Assembly (NCBI GenBank): GCA_016206825.1
Contig: JACQQY010000113.1
Location: forward strand, 1 to 35,860
DNA from: Candidatus Omnitrophota bacterium
GTDB lineage: Bacteria > Omnitrophota > Gorgyraeia > 2-02-FULL-51-18
Reading direction: 5' to 3'
DNA: 35,860 bases
Of this stretch, positions 23,501 to 35,500 are shown in pieces; within the stretch, counting starts at the first letter, position 1, and each line of letters starts with the position of its first letter. Made by a program: the position numbers and the translations under genes. Below the pieces are notes generated by a model that saw only the letters and a program-made list of their open reading frames with translations, searched no databases and was not told the DNA's origin.

Positions 23501-26500
23501 CTGTGATCTGAGTATCCGCCGTCACCTGGTACGTCACCCCTTTTACGGTGATGGTCTCAAGGGACATCCGGCCGTCTGCGTCCTTGCCCGTTTCAAGGGT
23601 GTTCACCAAGTAATCCGGATTGTTATGGAGCCAGTCATAAAGTTCCTGAAGGGTAAGAATTGTTTCGCCTCCCGTCTTGACAATGGCACGCGACAGGTCG
23701 ACGGCTTCACCCTTCACCTGAAGGGACTGCCCAGCAGCATCGAGGCTCTGAAGCTTTCCGTTAAAGCGCTCAAAGAAGGTCGTCGTCAGCTCTATTTTTT
23801 CCACCTCCCATGGACGAGTACGAGAAAGAGCGGCCTTGGCATAAGTAGGGATTCCATTCGCCGCGTTCTTCGCAAAAAGACGCTTCATCTCTTCCCAAGT
23901 CAAGATGACCCCCAAAGAATCTTTAATGACAAGCGAAGAGGAACGTGTGACCGAAACGCCCCCTAGGGTCAAAGCGTCAGCAACCGTATCTAATCCTGCC
24001 ACTCCACGGATCAACTGAGGCTGGGCCGTTGAAAGCTGAACCTCTCTGTTGTCATGGCGGGAACGAAGCTGAAGTTCCAGCGCCTTCCAACCGGTATCGG
24101 TTTCAATCAACTTGACTCTGGCGTTTGTCTCAAGTGACAGCTCCGAGTCAAGGAAAAGGGTGTTCGAAACCTGCTCAGCCGTCAGGAGAGAGCCGGCCGG
24201 ATCCGTCATCTTAAACCCATTGGCTAATGGATACTCCACCCCTCCCACTTTGACCTTGCCGCCAACTACATCCACTGCGTCCAGATTGTGACTTTCCGAC
24301 CGGGTATGCAAAGACTCCGTTAACACGTCGATGGTTTGAGCTTCGTATGTTCCATCCCGCAACATCATCCCGGTGACGTTGACAAGCGTCGGAATGGAAC
24401 GTGCTTGATTTTCGGAGCGAATTTGCTCAAGCCGTGCCCCGCCGATCGCAGCGCCCAAGCTGTCCCTGATAACCGCGGATGAAGTGACGGTGAAATCCAC
24501 GCCATTGATCCGAATCGAACGAAGCTCACCGTTGACGAGCGTGGCGCTTTGAAGCTCATCTTTCATTTGCGTCTTACCCGAAATATCCGCGGCGACTTTG
24601 ATGGTCTTGGCAACCGCTTGGCCGGAAACCATCTCAAAATGAACGTCAAAATAAAGCCCGGAGCTTCGATTCATCAGGGTTCGAAGCTGCTGGGCGCTTA
24701 CAAGGGTGAGATTCGCGTCAAAAATGGCGGTGGAACTATTGACAACGGCGGTGACGCCGTTCACCGTGACGGCGCCAGCGCTTGGATCCTGGGCATCCCA
24801 GGAAAAAGCGATCTCCTCCGGCTTCACCCCCGTCCAAGAGCGTCCTTCCGGAATCAAAACGCCCTCCGCTCCAAGACTCATGGCATCCGCGCGCCAGAGA
24901 ACGGAACGGACCTCATTTTGAACGAAGGCATCCGTTGAAACAAACCCATCGGGCAATCCGGCGGCCGGTTTTTCCAGATGATAAGCGGCATCGGCTGGAA
25001 TTACTTCGACGTCATCAAAGAAGGCCGGCGCCCCTAAGTTGGAAGTACCGAGCGCGATCTCGCCGACGCTATAGGCGGCATTCGTCACATTGAGAAACTG
25101 GGCGGTATTGCCATCCAAATAGACTCGGATATTGTCCCCGTTGGCGTCTACTTTCAAGGTGTGCCACGCTGAAGGATCAAAACCGGAGAGGGACGTAAAA
25201 CCCAACTGATTGCCCAGATTGCCGCTTTTCACTTCATAGAGCAGGAGATAAATTCCGCTTTCACTGCTTGTGCCCACGCGAACGGCATACCCGTCATTGC
25301 GGCTGTTCAATCGGAAATAAAGCTGGAGGTACTCATATAAGTTCCTCTTAAACTTGAACTTGGTTTGAATCGTGCCGTTCACGATCGTCTTACCGTCCAA
25401 GAAGGACAAATGGTCACCACCTAAGGTGGACTGGCGGTAAGCCATGTTCCCCGTTCCATCATCCACCACCTCCCAATTGCCTCCGTCAATTCTGGGGGTG
25501 AAGGGAACTGCGGTGGGCTTGGGGGAAAAGCTCTCGCTCCAATAAATTTCTTTTGCCGGAGCGGGACTGCCCTGTAGTGTTCCATCTTTCCCGTTGCCGG
25601 ACAAATCCTTACCGGTGCCGTCGTCGAAAGAATAATAAGCCAAAAGCCCTTCCTCATTCCCCTGGAGCTTGGTATTCATAACGCTTTGGATCTGAGAGGT
25701 TGTGAGGGCTTGGCCAAAGACGGCCGCTTCATCGATCGTGCCCATGGCACGGCCATAACTTAATTGTCCTTCTCCCCCTATCGCCGCCAGATCCTTTGTG
25801 ACCTGACGATTGAGAAGATTACCAACGGGATTTCCATCCATATAGAACTGAGTCTTTCCCCCGGAACCAACCGCCGCTACATGATGCCAGCCGCTTGACA
25901 AAGAACGAACGGAGTAGCCGCTGTCGACGGCGTTGTAAGGATAATAGGTATAACCGTTCATCGAATCCAAAATCGCCAGCGTCCCATCGGACCTCACCAC
26001 AAAGTGAGAATCGGAAGGTCCGCTGGAGCTTCTGAAGAGCGCGTTGTAAGAATAAGAGCTCTCAAGAGCGGGAAGCGGAAACTTCACCCATGCCATGATC
26101 GTCCGGTCGCCGTTCATGTTGATGGGCGGGATTGTCATCGTATCGGCCGTCGACGCGAACCGCATGGCATCGCTGTAGATTGCCACTTTTTTGATCAGGA
26201 CTTCATCCAGCCAAGCGTTGCCGTTCGCCGCAGCGGTGTCCGTCGTCTGTGTCCGGTCGTAAACCCACCGCAAGGTGTATTTGCCCTTCGGCAGATTCAG
26301 CGTGCTCCTCAGCCAACCATTGCTTGCCCCGGCAATCGATGCCGCTTCCTTCTCGTCGATGTAAAGTTTGAGAGCATCAGTCGCCTGCGAATCGATTCTC
26401 CAACTAAACTCCAACATGCCGGCGTCATCGAGCTCCGTCGTGGTTTGAAAAAAGGAACTCTGACCGCCTCTTGTGGCTCCCGCCTGCGCGGCAAAACCAC

Positions 26501-29500
26501 CTTGTCCATAAGCGAGAGAGTTCTGCGTTTTCCAGGCACCATCGCCCCCTGTCAGGAACCTTACTTGGGAGGGAGTGACGGAAACGATTGGGATCGCTTT
26601 ATCCTGAATCGCCGTCGTTCCACCTTGCAAGACTCCGTCATTTCCGGTGGTGGTCAGGTCTTTCGCCGAGCCGTCGTCGAAAGAATAATAAGTCACCAGA
26701 CCATTCTCACTCCCTTGGAGCTTGGTGGTCATCAGGGCTTTGACTTCATCAGCCGTGAGGGCGCGGTTATAAATGGCCGTCTCATCGATGGCTCCATTAA
26801 AGTATCCCGTGTTGTCGCCCTTTTGCCCTATAAAGAGATCTCCAAGCTGTGTATTGACGCCGAAAGAAATGGGATAACTGTTAATCTGCGCCCCGTCCAA
26901 ATAGATCTTTACGTTCGATCCCTCAAGGGTAACGGCCAAGTGATACCATCGGTTCAGGTCTGAAGAAGGAAGGCCGGCAGAAACGGAATAATAACCTCCA
27001 AAGCTTGAGACGATCTGGTTGTAATAGTTGTCAACGTAAACTCCCCAGAAATTGCTAAGAGCGGACGGCCCATAACCAAAGAGCCAATTTTGGCCGCTGG
27101 AATAGGAACCTGCTTTGTCCAATCGGAACCACGCCGCGAACGTTCTGGAAGAACCGCCGAGCGGTAAATTGGCTGGGTTTGTTACCTTGGCAAAATCATC
27201 CGTTCCATCGAACTTAAGCGCGGTTCCTTGAGGCTGTGATTTTACTTGAATTTCATCTACCCAAGCTTGACTGCTCGGCTCCCCAAAAACTGTCTTGGTC
27301 CGGTCAAACACCCAGCGAAGGGTATGAGCTCCTTTTGATAGTTTCAGCATTCCCTTTACCCAGCCGCTGCTCCCGGAAAGAGGCGAGATCGCATCCTGAG
27401 CGAGATTCCCATCGACGTAGAGGCGAAGCTTATCCGTGGCAAGGGCATCTATCTTCCATTGAAACTCCAAGAATCCATCCCCCTCCAGATTCACTTTCCT
27501 TTCCAAATAAGAACTGGTGCCCGCCAAGGTATCACCCGCCTGGAGGGCAAAGCCTCCCGCATCGTAAGCGGAGGTGTTTTGATTCTGCCAGGACGGATTT
27601 AAAGCGCTCACCACGGCAAAAGAAGAATCTCGGACAACCGTTCTTTGACTAACGGCCACTGCGCCTGCCGAGAGTGTCCCGTCATACTTGACGGCGTCTG
27701 TCGAAAGATCCCTGGCCGTGCCGTCGTCAAAAGAATAGTAAGCCAAAAGCCCCGTTTCATCGCCCTGAAGTTGTTGATTCTTATAGGCTTGGATGTCCGT
27801 TGAGGAAAGAGTCCTGTCAAACAGAGCCGCTTCATCGATGGTTCCAATATTTTGACTGCCCAAACCGCCGTTGCCTATCACCTCCAAATCCCGAGTCACT
27901 TGCGTGAAAGCCGTGCCCACGGCATTTCCATCAACATAAATGGTGGTTACCCCTCCAGAGATCGCCGCCGCCACCTGATGCCAGCCGCTGCTTAGAGACC
28001 CGATGTTGTACCATGAGTTGTAGAAGGAAAAACCGTTAAAGACCCCCAGATAGTTATCGGAGGAAATGACAAGATGGCTATAACCAGCCGCCTTGGAACT
28101 GAACAAAGTGCGATAACCCCCTGTGGAAGGAAGCGGGAACTTGACCCATGCCATGAGGGTGCGGTCACCGCTCATATTGATGGGCGGAACGGTCACCATG
28201 GCGTTTGTTGCGCCAAGGCTTAAACCATCTCCATAGGGTTGATCTTTTTGAATCTTCACCTCATCCACCCAAGCGTTGTTGTTGGCAGGGCCGGCGCTGA
28301 CGGAACTGCGCTTATAAACCCACCGCAAAGTATGAGCGCCTGCCGAAAGAGCATGGCTTTTTCCTGTCCAACCGCCGCTATTTCCGCTGACGGAAGCTAC
28401 AGGGGTATCCAGGTCATCCACGTAAAGCAAAAGTTCATCCCCCGGATCGGAATTCACCATCCAGTTAAAGCTCAAGGTGGAAGTCTGACCGACATAGACG
28501 GTCCTCTGAAGATAAGAGTTCTGACCGGCGCTGATTGTTCCCGCTTGAGCCGCCACCCCTCCTTGATCGAAAGCGGTTGTATTTTGATTCGCCCAGACCG
28601 CGTCTCCGCCGCTGGTGTAGGGAGCGGGGATCATGGTTCCCGTGGTGTAGTCCACGGAAGCAAATCCATCGTAGAAAAACGTCTTCTCATCCAATGGGAC
28701 AAGGCCTCCTTGCACGGTCCCCTTCACTCCACTCACCAAGTCAACCGCCGAGCCGTCGTCGAAAGAATAATAAGCGGCAAGACCGACTTCGCTGCTTGAA
28801 GGCCGGGTATCCATCAAACTTTGGATCTCGCCTGCGGTGAGAGGACGATTATAGACGGCCAATTCATCCAATTTCCCTCTGAAATAACCGGCATCGCCTC
28901 TCCCGATCAACGCCGGCAAGGTGCTGGAAACAGCGGAAGCATATAACGCATCCGTTTCATTCACGAACTGGCCGTTTTGATACCATCTCAGCTTTTTATT
29001 CTCCAGATCGCGGACAACAGCCAGGTGTGTCCAGGCGTTTCTGGCAAGAGAGGCACTCATCTTAAAACTCTGATAAGGATAATTATTCCCTCCTCCCGTG
29101 CCATAAGAATAAGAGACGCTCCCGTCCGTGTTGAGATAAATAGTGCCTTCGCCGCCATAGGCTTTGGAGAAAAGGTTGCTTGAGGAGGCAAAATCACTGG
29201 GATTCACCCATAAGGCAATAGTTTGACTTCCGGTGATCTGCAGGGAAGCAGGACTGCCCAAATCAACATAGTCATTGGTTCCGTCGAAACTCAAAGCCTT
29301 CCCGTAAGAAGCGGCTTTCTCGATCTTGATTTCGTCCACCCAGGCATTGCTGCTTGGTGGAGATCCCTGAGGCGTCTGGGTCCTGTCATAAACCCACTTC
29401 AAAGTGTGGGCGCCTGCGGAAAGAACCATCTTGGCATTGGTCCAGTCGGTGTTGCCGGAAATTAGGGGAACTTGGGTGGGCACTTCACTTCCATCCACAT

Positions 29501-32500
29501 AGAGCCGCAGCTTATCCGTGGAGTTCCCGTCGACTTTCCATTGGAACGTCAAGGCTCCGCTTTCTGCCAGTTCCACAACCTTCTCAAAATAAGAGCTGGA
29601 CCCGGCATCCGTGTTCCCCGCCTGCATACCGGCGCCTGCAGGATCATAGGACACTCCATCCTGAACCGCCCAGCTATCTGTCACATACCCGCCAGAGACG
29701 TTCAAAACCGTATCGGCCAAATACCCAAAGTCGATCTTCTTGGAAGTCTTGTCTTCCAAAAGAAGCAGTTCGTCGATCCATCCTGCGTCCTGACCCACAA
29801 GCCCCGTGTCCCCGCCGTCTTTCGTATAGACCCAACGCAAGGTGTAGGCCCCCTCGCCCAAGTCCCTTGTCACCCTTTGCCAATCCGCTTCGCCGCTGAT
29901 CACGCTGGTGTCATCGATCACAACCCCGTCTTTTAAGATTTCGAACTTGAACAAGTCTTTCCCCTGCTCCGAAGAGACCTTCCAATTAAACGCCACTGTC
30001 GCCTTGTCGGAGTTCACGCGGATGTCTTTGGTAATCACCGAGCTCTGGTTGTGGGATACCTTCCCGGTCTGCAGGGCATACGCCTTCACAAAACTGCCGG
30101 CAAGATTAGTGGCTTTACCGGCCTGATTGTTGGAGTCAAAGAGATTGGCCAACTCCTCCAAAGTATAGTATTTCCCGGCGGCGTCTTTGATCGTCTTGGA
30201 GCTGGTGACCAGAAGTGTTTCCCCATTCAACGTGACCGTTCCATCCTGAACAAGGACCCTCTGAACTGCTCCGCTAATGGAGCTCGTGGCTCGATCGGTA
30301 ATTTCATGCTGAGTTTCCGCAAGGATCCTCGCGGCCCGCCACGTATTGCCGACTTTCATGGCGGTTACCTTTACGGTCACGGGAACATCCGCCGGCACAA
30401 TGGATTGAAAGTCGCCGGACAATAAACCTTTAAGGCCTCCGACAGACCGGTACTCAAAGGTATTGGGCGGCGTCTGAAACTCGCTCCGCACACCTTCTCG
30501 TATCACACCGTACCGGTGGTCCTTATACCTGATTTCCACCTCCGTAAAGAAACCATCCGTCTCGGTGTCGTTGCCTACAACAACGTTCATACCGTTGACC
30601 GTCATCTGGGTGATCTTCTTCACATAAGAATCGTCGGCATCATCCACAAACTGGATATCCTGCGCCTTCACCGCAGAGCTGGTGAACGTGTCCGCCTTGT
30701 TCAAGATGCTCGTCACCCTGATCTTTTCCGCAACCCACTCTCCGGCTTCATCTTTCTTCACTCGAACGGACAAAAGGAGCTGTCCTTTGTTCGAAAGCGC
30801 CGCCAAATCACTCAAACCGCCTTGTAAAAGGCTGCCCGATGAATCCTCCACTAGAGTCTGCCCATCCACCTTAACGCTTTGTCCGCCGATGCCGACCACG
30901 CCCAAAGTGGAATCGATGGAACTGGGTGGACCGCTGAATTCATCGCCGAGGGGAAAAGCAGGCGTCATCTTAAGCTCTTCCGCCTTCCAAGCGTCCCCAA
31001 CTTTTACCAATTGAACCGACACCAGAGCATCCGCCGGCAGGTCTTGTAAACTCAAAGGATCCCCGGCCGCATTCCTCATAACGGTGCTTGAATCCACCTG
31101 AAACTGCATCCCGTCCGCCAAGGTGATCGTTCCCTTCGTCGAATCCGTTTCATCGATCGTCTTGACACTGACCGCGGCGGCACGCCTAAGGACGGTGTCG
31201 ATGCGTGTTAACACTTTCAGGCGTGACAAAACCAAATCGCCCGAAGAGGAAAGAACAACGCTTGCATCCACTCCGGTTGTAATTCCCATCAACCGATGAT
31301 AAGAGAAAATACCGGATAACTGGGCAAGGCTCAATGGATTGCCGCCCGTATCGCCAAGGATGCTCGTGTCTTTGACCTGGATATCCTTTCCGTTGATCTT
31401 TAGAGTGCCGACGGCGGGAGCTTGGGTGATTGTCACACCTTCCAAATTACCGGTAAAGGCGGCCTGTCCCTGGGCATCGGAAATAAGGTTGATTTGTTGA
31501 AGAACCCACTCACCGCTTATCCTTCTGACTTCCAGTGCGACAAACGTGCCGACACCGCCGGCTTTATTTCCCTCCCATAAGGCACTGAAAGCGGACTGGC
31601 TCATCGTTACCCCGTTTACGTCTTTGATCACCGTGCCATCCTGCAATTTCATGATTTGACCCGCAAATAAGATGGAACGACCGACGGCGTCTAAATTCTG
31701 AAGCGCCCCCGTAAGGCGCGTGGCAGCAATGTCAGGCTCCTCTGCCGTCAAAAGAACCTGTTGAGCTTCCCAGCCCGAAGCAGACTTAAGAGCCACGAGC
31801 TTGACCGTTGCAAAAATCCCTTGATCTTCAAAAGCTTGGCGGATGGCCTCCAACCGAGCCGTCTTCTCTGCGGCCGTTCCTGAGATCACATTGCCTTTCG
31901 CATCCTTCACAATCGTGGTATCAACGATTTTGATATCATGATCGGCGAAACGAACCGTGTCCGCACCCACGCCTTGTAAAATCCCCGTAAGAACACTAAG
32001 ACCCGAAGGATTGTAGAGATTGTCGACTGCTCCCTTTACCTCTCTCACAGGAGCGGCGACCACGTCTATTCGATCTGCTTTCCATGAGCCATCTTGCAGT
32101 TGAGCGGCAGTTACCTTAAGGTACGTGTCGGCGGGGTTGGCATCATAAATTTCTTTGAGCCTGCTTGCGGTGATAACAGCTCCCACGCCGTCGTAAATCA
32201 AAGTGCTGCTATCGATCTTCACGCTGTTAGAACCGAGCCTCACCGAACCAGCGCTATTGGGATCGAGCTCAATACCCAACAAAGCGCTGGTGAGAGTGGA
32301 GGCAGCCTCTTCAGCAAGGGCAAGAACAGCGCCGTTCGGAAAAGTCAACGTGCCGCCATCGGCAAGCGCAACGGTCCCGTCGCCCGGCAGCACGACAGCG
32401 CCTCCGGCAAGTAAAGTGGCTTCTTCGTTGTCAGACAGTTGGACAGTCCCGCCAACGCCAATGTTAAGAGTTTCACCCTTCACAACGACCGTGCCGCCAT

Positions 32501-35500
32501 TGGGCAACGTGAATACTCCGCCACCTGTTAAGGAAACGGTTCCTTTCCCCGAAAGGTTGACCGTAGCAGCTCCCTTCAAAACAGCCCGCTCCCCGGTAAG
32601 TAAATTCAAAGTTCCGCCGGCCGCTACGCCGATAAACTTATCGCGCGGAGGTTGAATGATCGTGTTGCTTGAAAAGCTTAACGAGCCATCGTTGATGAGA
32701 GTGATGGTGCCGCGACCGGGCAATGCCACCCTCCCGCCGGACTTAAGGGTGATCTGTGCGCCCTTCGGCGCGTTCACGGTCCCGCCCGCCGCGACGGTAA
32801 TCGTCTGGCCATTCGCGGAAATAACCGTACCGCCATCCGGCAAAGTGAGGTTCCCTCCCTCGGCCAGTGAAATGGCGGCATCCCCTGCGACATTCACCGT
32901 GCCTCCGTTGGGCAAAGTCGTGGCCGTACCTGAAGGCATGGGAAGCTGTGCCCCTTCCGGCATCTCGAGGGTGCTTCCGCTGGGTACCGCAAAGTAAGTG
33001 TATCGTTGAGAAAGCCCCCATACTTTCTCCTGAATCCACTCATAAACCTCTTTGAGCCTCATTTCTTTGTCAAAAATCTGCTCACGGAGTTTGAAATTGC
33101 CTGCTTTCCCAACGGCCTTCGCGTTGATAAGGGCATTCGTATTGGGATCCCTCGTATACTCGTAGTCATAGACCACGCGGGCGGGATAGTAGTAAGTTTG
33201 ACTGCCTACCTTGTAATCTTGGATTTCATCCTGCTCTATTTTGAGAAGAGTCCCATTCAAGTCATAGTGGGAGACTGAGCTGAGAACGTCCGTTTGCTGA
33301 CTGATGGGGATCCCGTAGATTCCTTTGGGTACGTAATGCTGGTATTGGGTCACTCCGGAACTGCCGACCGTCATCGCCGTCTCTCCATATTTGTCGAGGA
33401 TGGTCACTGAATCAAACGTGGAGGGATCTCCCCGCCTCGCGCTGCGCATAATCAGCGTTCTGAATTTCAACCGGGAATCAGGATAGCCGGGATCGACGAT
33501 CTCTTCATAGTTGTAGTACACCCAAAGGCCGTTTGGCTGGATCAGGAAAGAAACGCGGGACTCACCAAACTCGTTTTCTTCATAATAGCTCTTCGTGACC
33601 TTTAATTTATCCGCCTTTTTCGGAACAAACTTATCCGCATTTGAAATAAATGAGGATACGAAATCCTCAACCTTGGTTGTAGGTGGATCCGTTCGAAGCG
33701 GCTGGGTACTTGTTTCCTCCATTTCGTCAAACTGCATGGTGTAGAAAAGATCGCCCGATTCGTCATACCGATAGTAAGTAACGGAACTTCTTCCGCTTGT
33801 CACGTAGTCGACGCGTGCTTCTTGATAAAGATCCTTCTCATACACGGTCACCGTTTCGTTCGACTCAGGCACAAAAGTCGCGCCGTCATACTTCGCCACC
33901 GTGCTGGTGTAGCGCGTTCGCACAAGCGTGTCGGACGGATCGTATGCGTAAGTGGTAAGAGTGCCCCGGTAGTCGGTGGTATAGGTGGTTTGCGTTTCGT
34001 AGAATGGGTTCAGACCGAAGTAAGTGGTGAACCCATTGCCCTCCACCTCGATGCGGGTGAGAGAATCATCGATGTTTTCTTGAGAAGAATCCTCCTGCAT
34101 GACGCCGTTGGCATCCACTTTCCAGAATGACGAGTCATAGCGATACCTCTGCTCCACGCCCTTCCGGTCGGTGACGGTTTCGATTTTTTCTTCCCCGAAC
34201 TCGCCCGTGAAAACGGTGTCGCTGATTTTCCTGGCATTCGTGAGATTGATTCCCGTGGAGGTGACCATGGCGCCAAAGGTGGTCTCCTGCCTGCGCAAGG
34301 CATCCACGTCGCTCGCCTGAGAGGCCCGCTTGTCGCCCTCATAGAAGGAAACGGCCGCGTTTCGGAGCGCGCCGTTCGCTTTGTAGCTTGCCGTGTAGTC
34401 CATCTTTTCCGCGCCTTCCACGCCGGCATAATAAGTCGCGGATTTCACGCTGAGACCCGTAACGTCCCCCGATCCCTCCGCGCCCAATCGATAGGCCGTG
34501 GCGGCATGCAAAGCGCCGGTCGCGTCATATTCATAAAGGGCCGTCTCAAACACCACGCCGCTCCGCAGATACGTCTGGGTATAAGAAATTTTCTCTTCAC
34601 CGGCTTCTTCTCCCCGATAATAGGCAAATTGTCTCTTGGCTCCATCGATCCTCGTCTCCGTTCGAATGAGCCAATCGTCCGGCTGGGCGGAAGCGGCGCG
34701 CGCGTTCCCTTTGTAGAAATAAAGCTGTTCCGAAAGCACGACTTCCGAACCCGCCCGGCCGCGGTAATTGAGCGTCCGGTCGCGCCTTTCTTCTCTCGCG
34801 CCGCCCTTATAGAAAGTTTCGGACAAAAGCTTATTGGTGGTGAAACGGCTCGTCGGGGTGACGCTTGCGACGTCGGCCACCGCCCCCTTGAAGGTTCTAT
34901 CCTGAACGAGCGCATCTTCCGTAGAAGCGTCCTTGGCGCGGACCGCCGTATTATTCGGCCCTTGATAGAAATTAACGCCGACCGTCCGAATGCGCGCGCC
35001 GTCATTGGCGTAGCTATAGGCATAATCAGCCACCTCGTCTCCCTTGCCGAGGTGGGTGTCGAAGAAAGTGCTCGACCGGCGGTTGGCCGCTGCAAGGGAG
35101 CCAATACTGGATGTGCGATGACTATCCGAACGAACAAGAGCCTCCTCACCCTCGGCGCCGCCTGCGCGGATAACCGTGTTGTTGGGGCCTTGGTAGTAAT
35201 TGACGCTGACGGTCCGAACGGTAGCGCCGTCGCTGGAATAGGCATAGGTATAATCCGCGACTTCCTCCCCTTTGCCAAGATGAACGGCAAAGAAGGTGGA
35301 AGACCGCCGGTTCGCCGTTGCCACAAGGTTAATCGCCTTAGCGCGGTGGGTGTCGGAGCGAAGCAGAGCGTCTTCAGCGGACGCCTCACCTGCGCGCACA
35401 ACTGCACCGGCAGCCGGCCCTTCATAATAGCTGACACCTACGGTCCTAACCGCCACCCCATCCTTGGCGTAGTTGTAGGTGTAGTCGGCTATCTCGTCTC

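Larger units (their letters stand above)
26190..30040 (-). repeat. Five copies of a ~110-aa beta-sandwich 'WVDE' module (approx. 29755-30030, 29320-29680, 28245-28600, 27240-27595, 26195-26540)
   Basis: Shared consensus W..QN...yd.gG.a.QAG....g.SSyl.r.v.l...g.L.F.WkvD..atD.L.LYVDg.......sg...W......LS.GaHTLRWVYDRt.......n.AWVDEi.I. The first copy is divergent (WIDELLL). Confidence 0.85.

Noticed and set aside
26004-26963. 319-aa plus-strand ORF
   Set aside because: Antisense to LamG domains 3 and 4, which are clearly coding on the minus strand.
34445-35437. 330-aa minus-strand ORF in another frame
   Set aside because: Shadow frame over the YD-like repeats; the Arg/Pro/Ser-rich translation is explained by codon composition.
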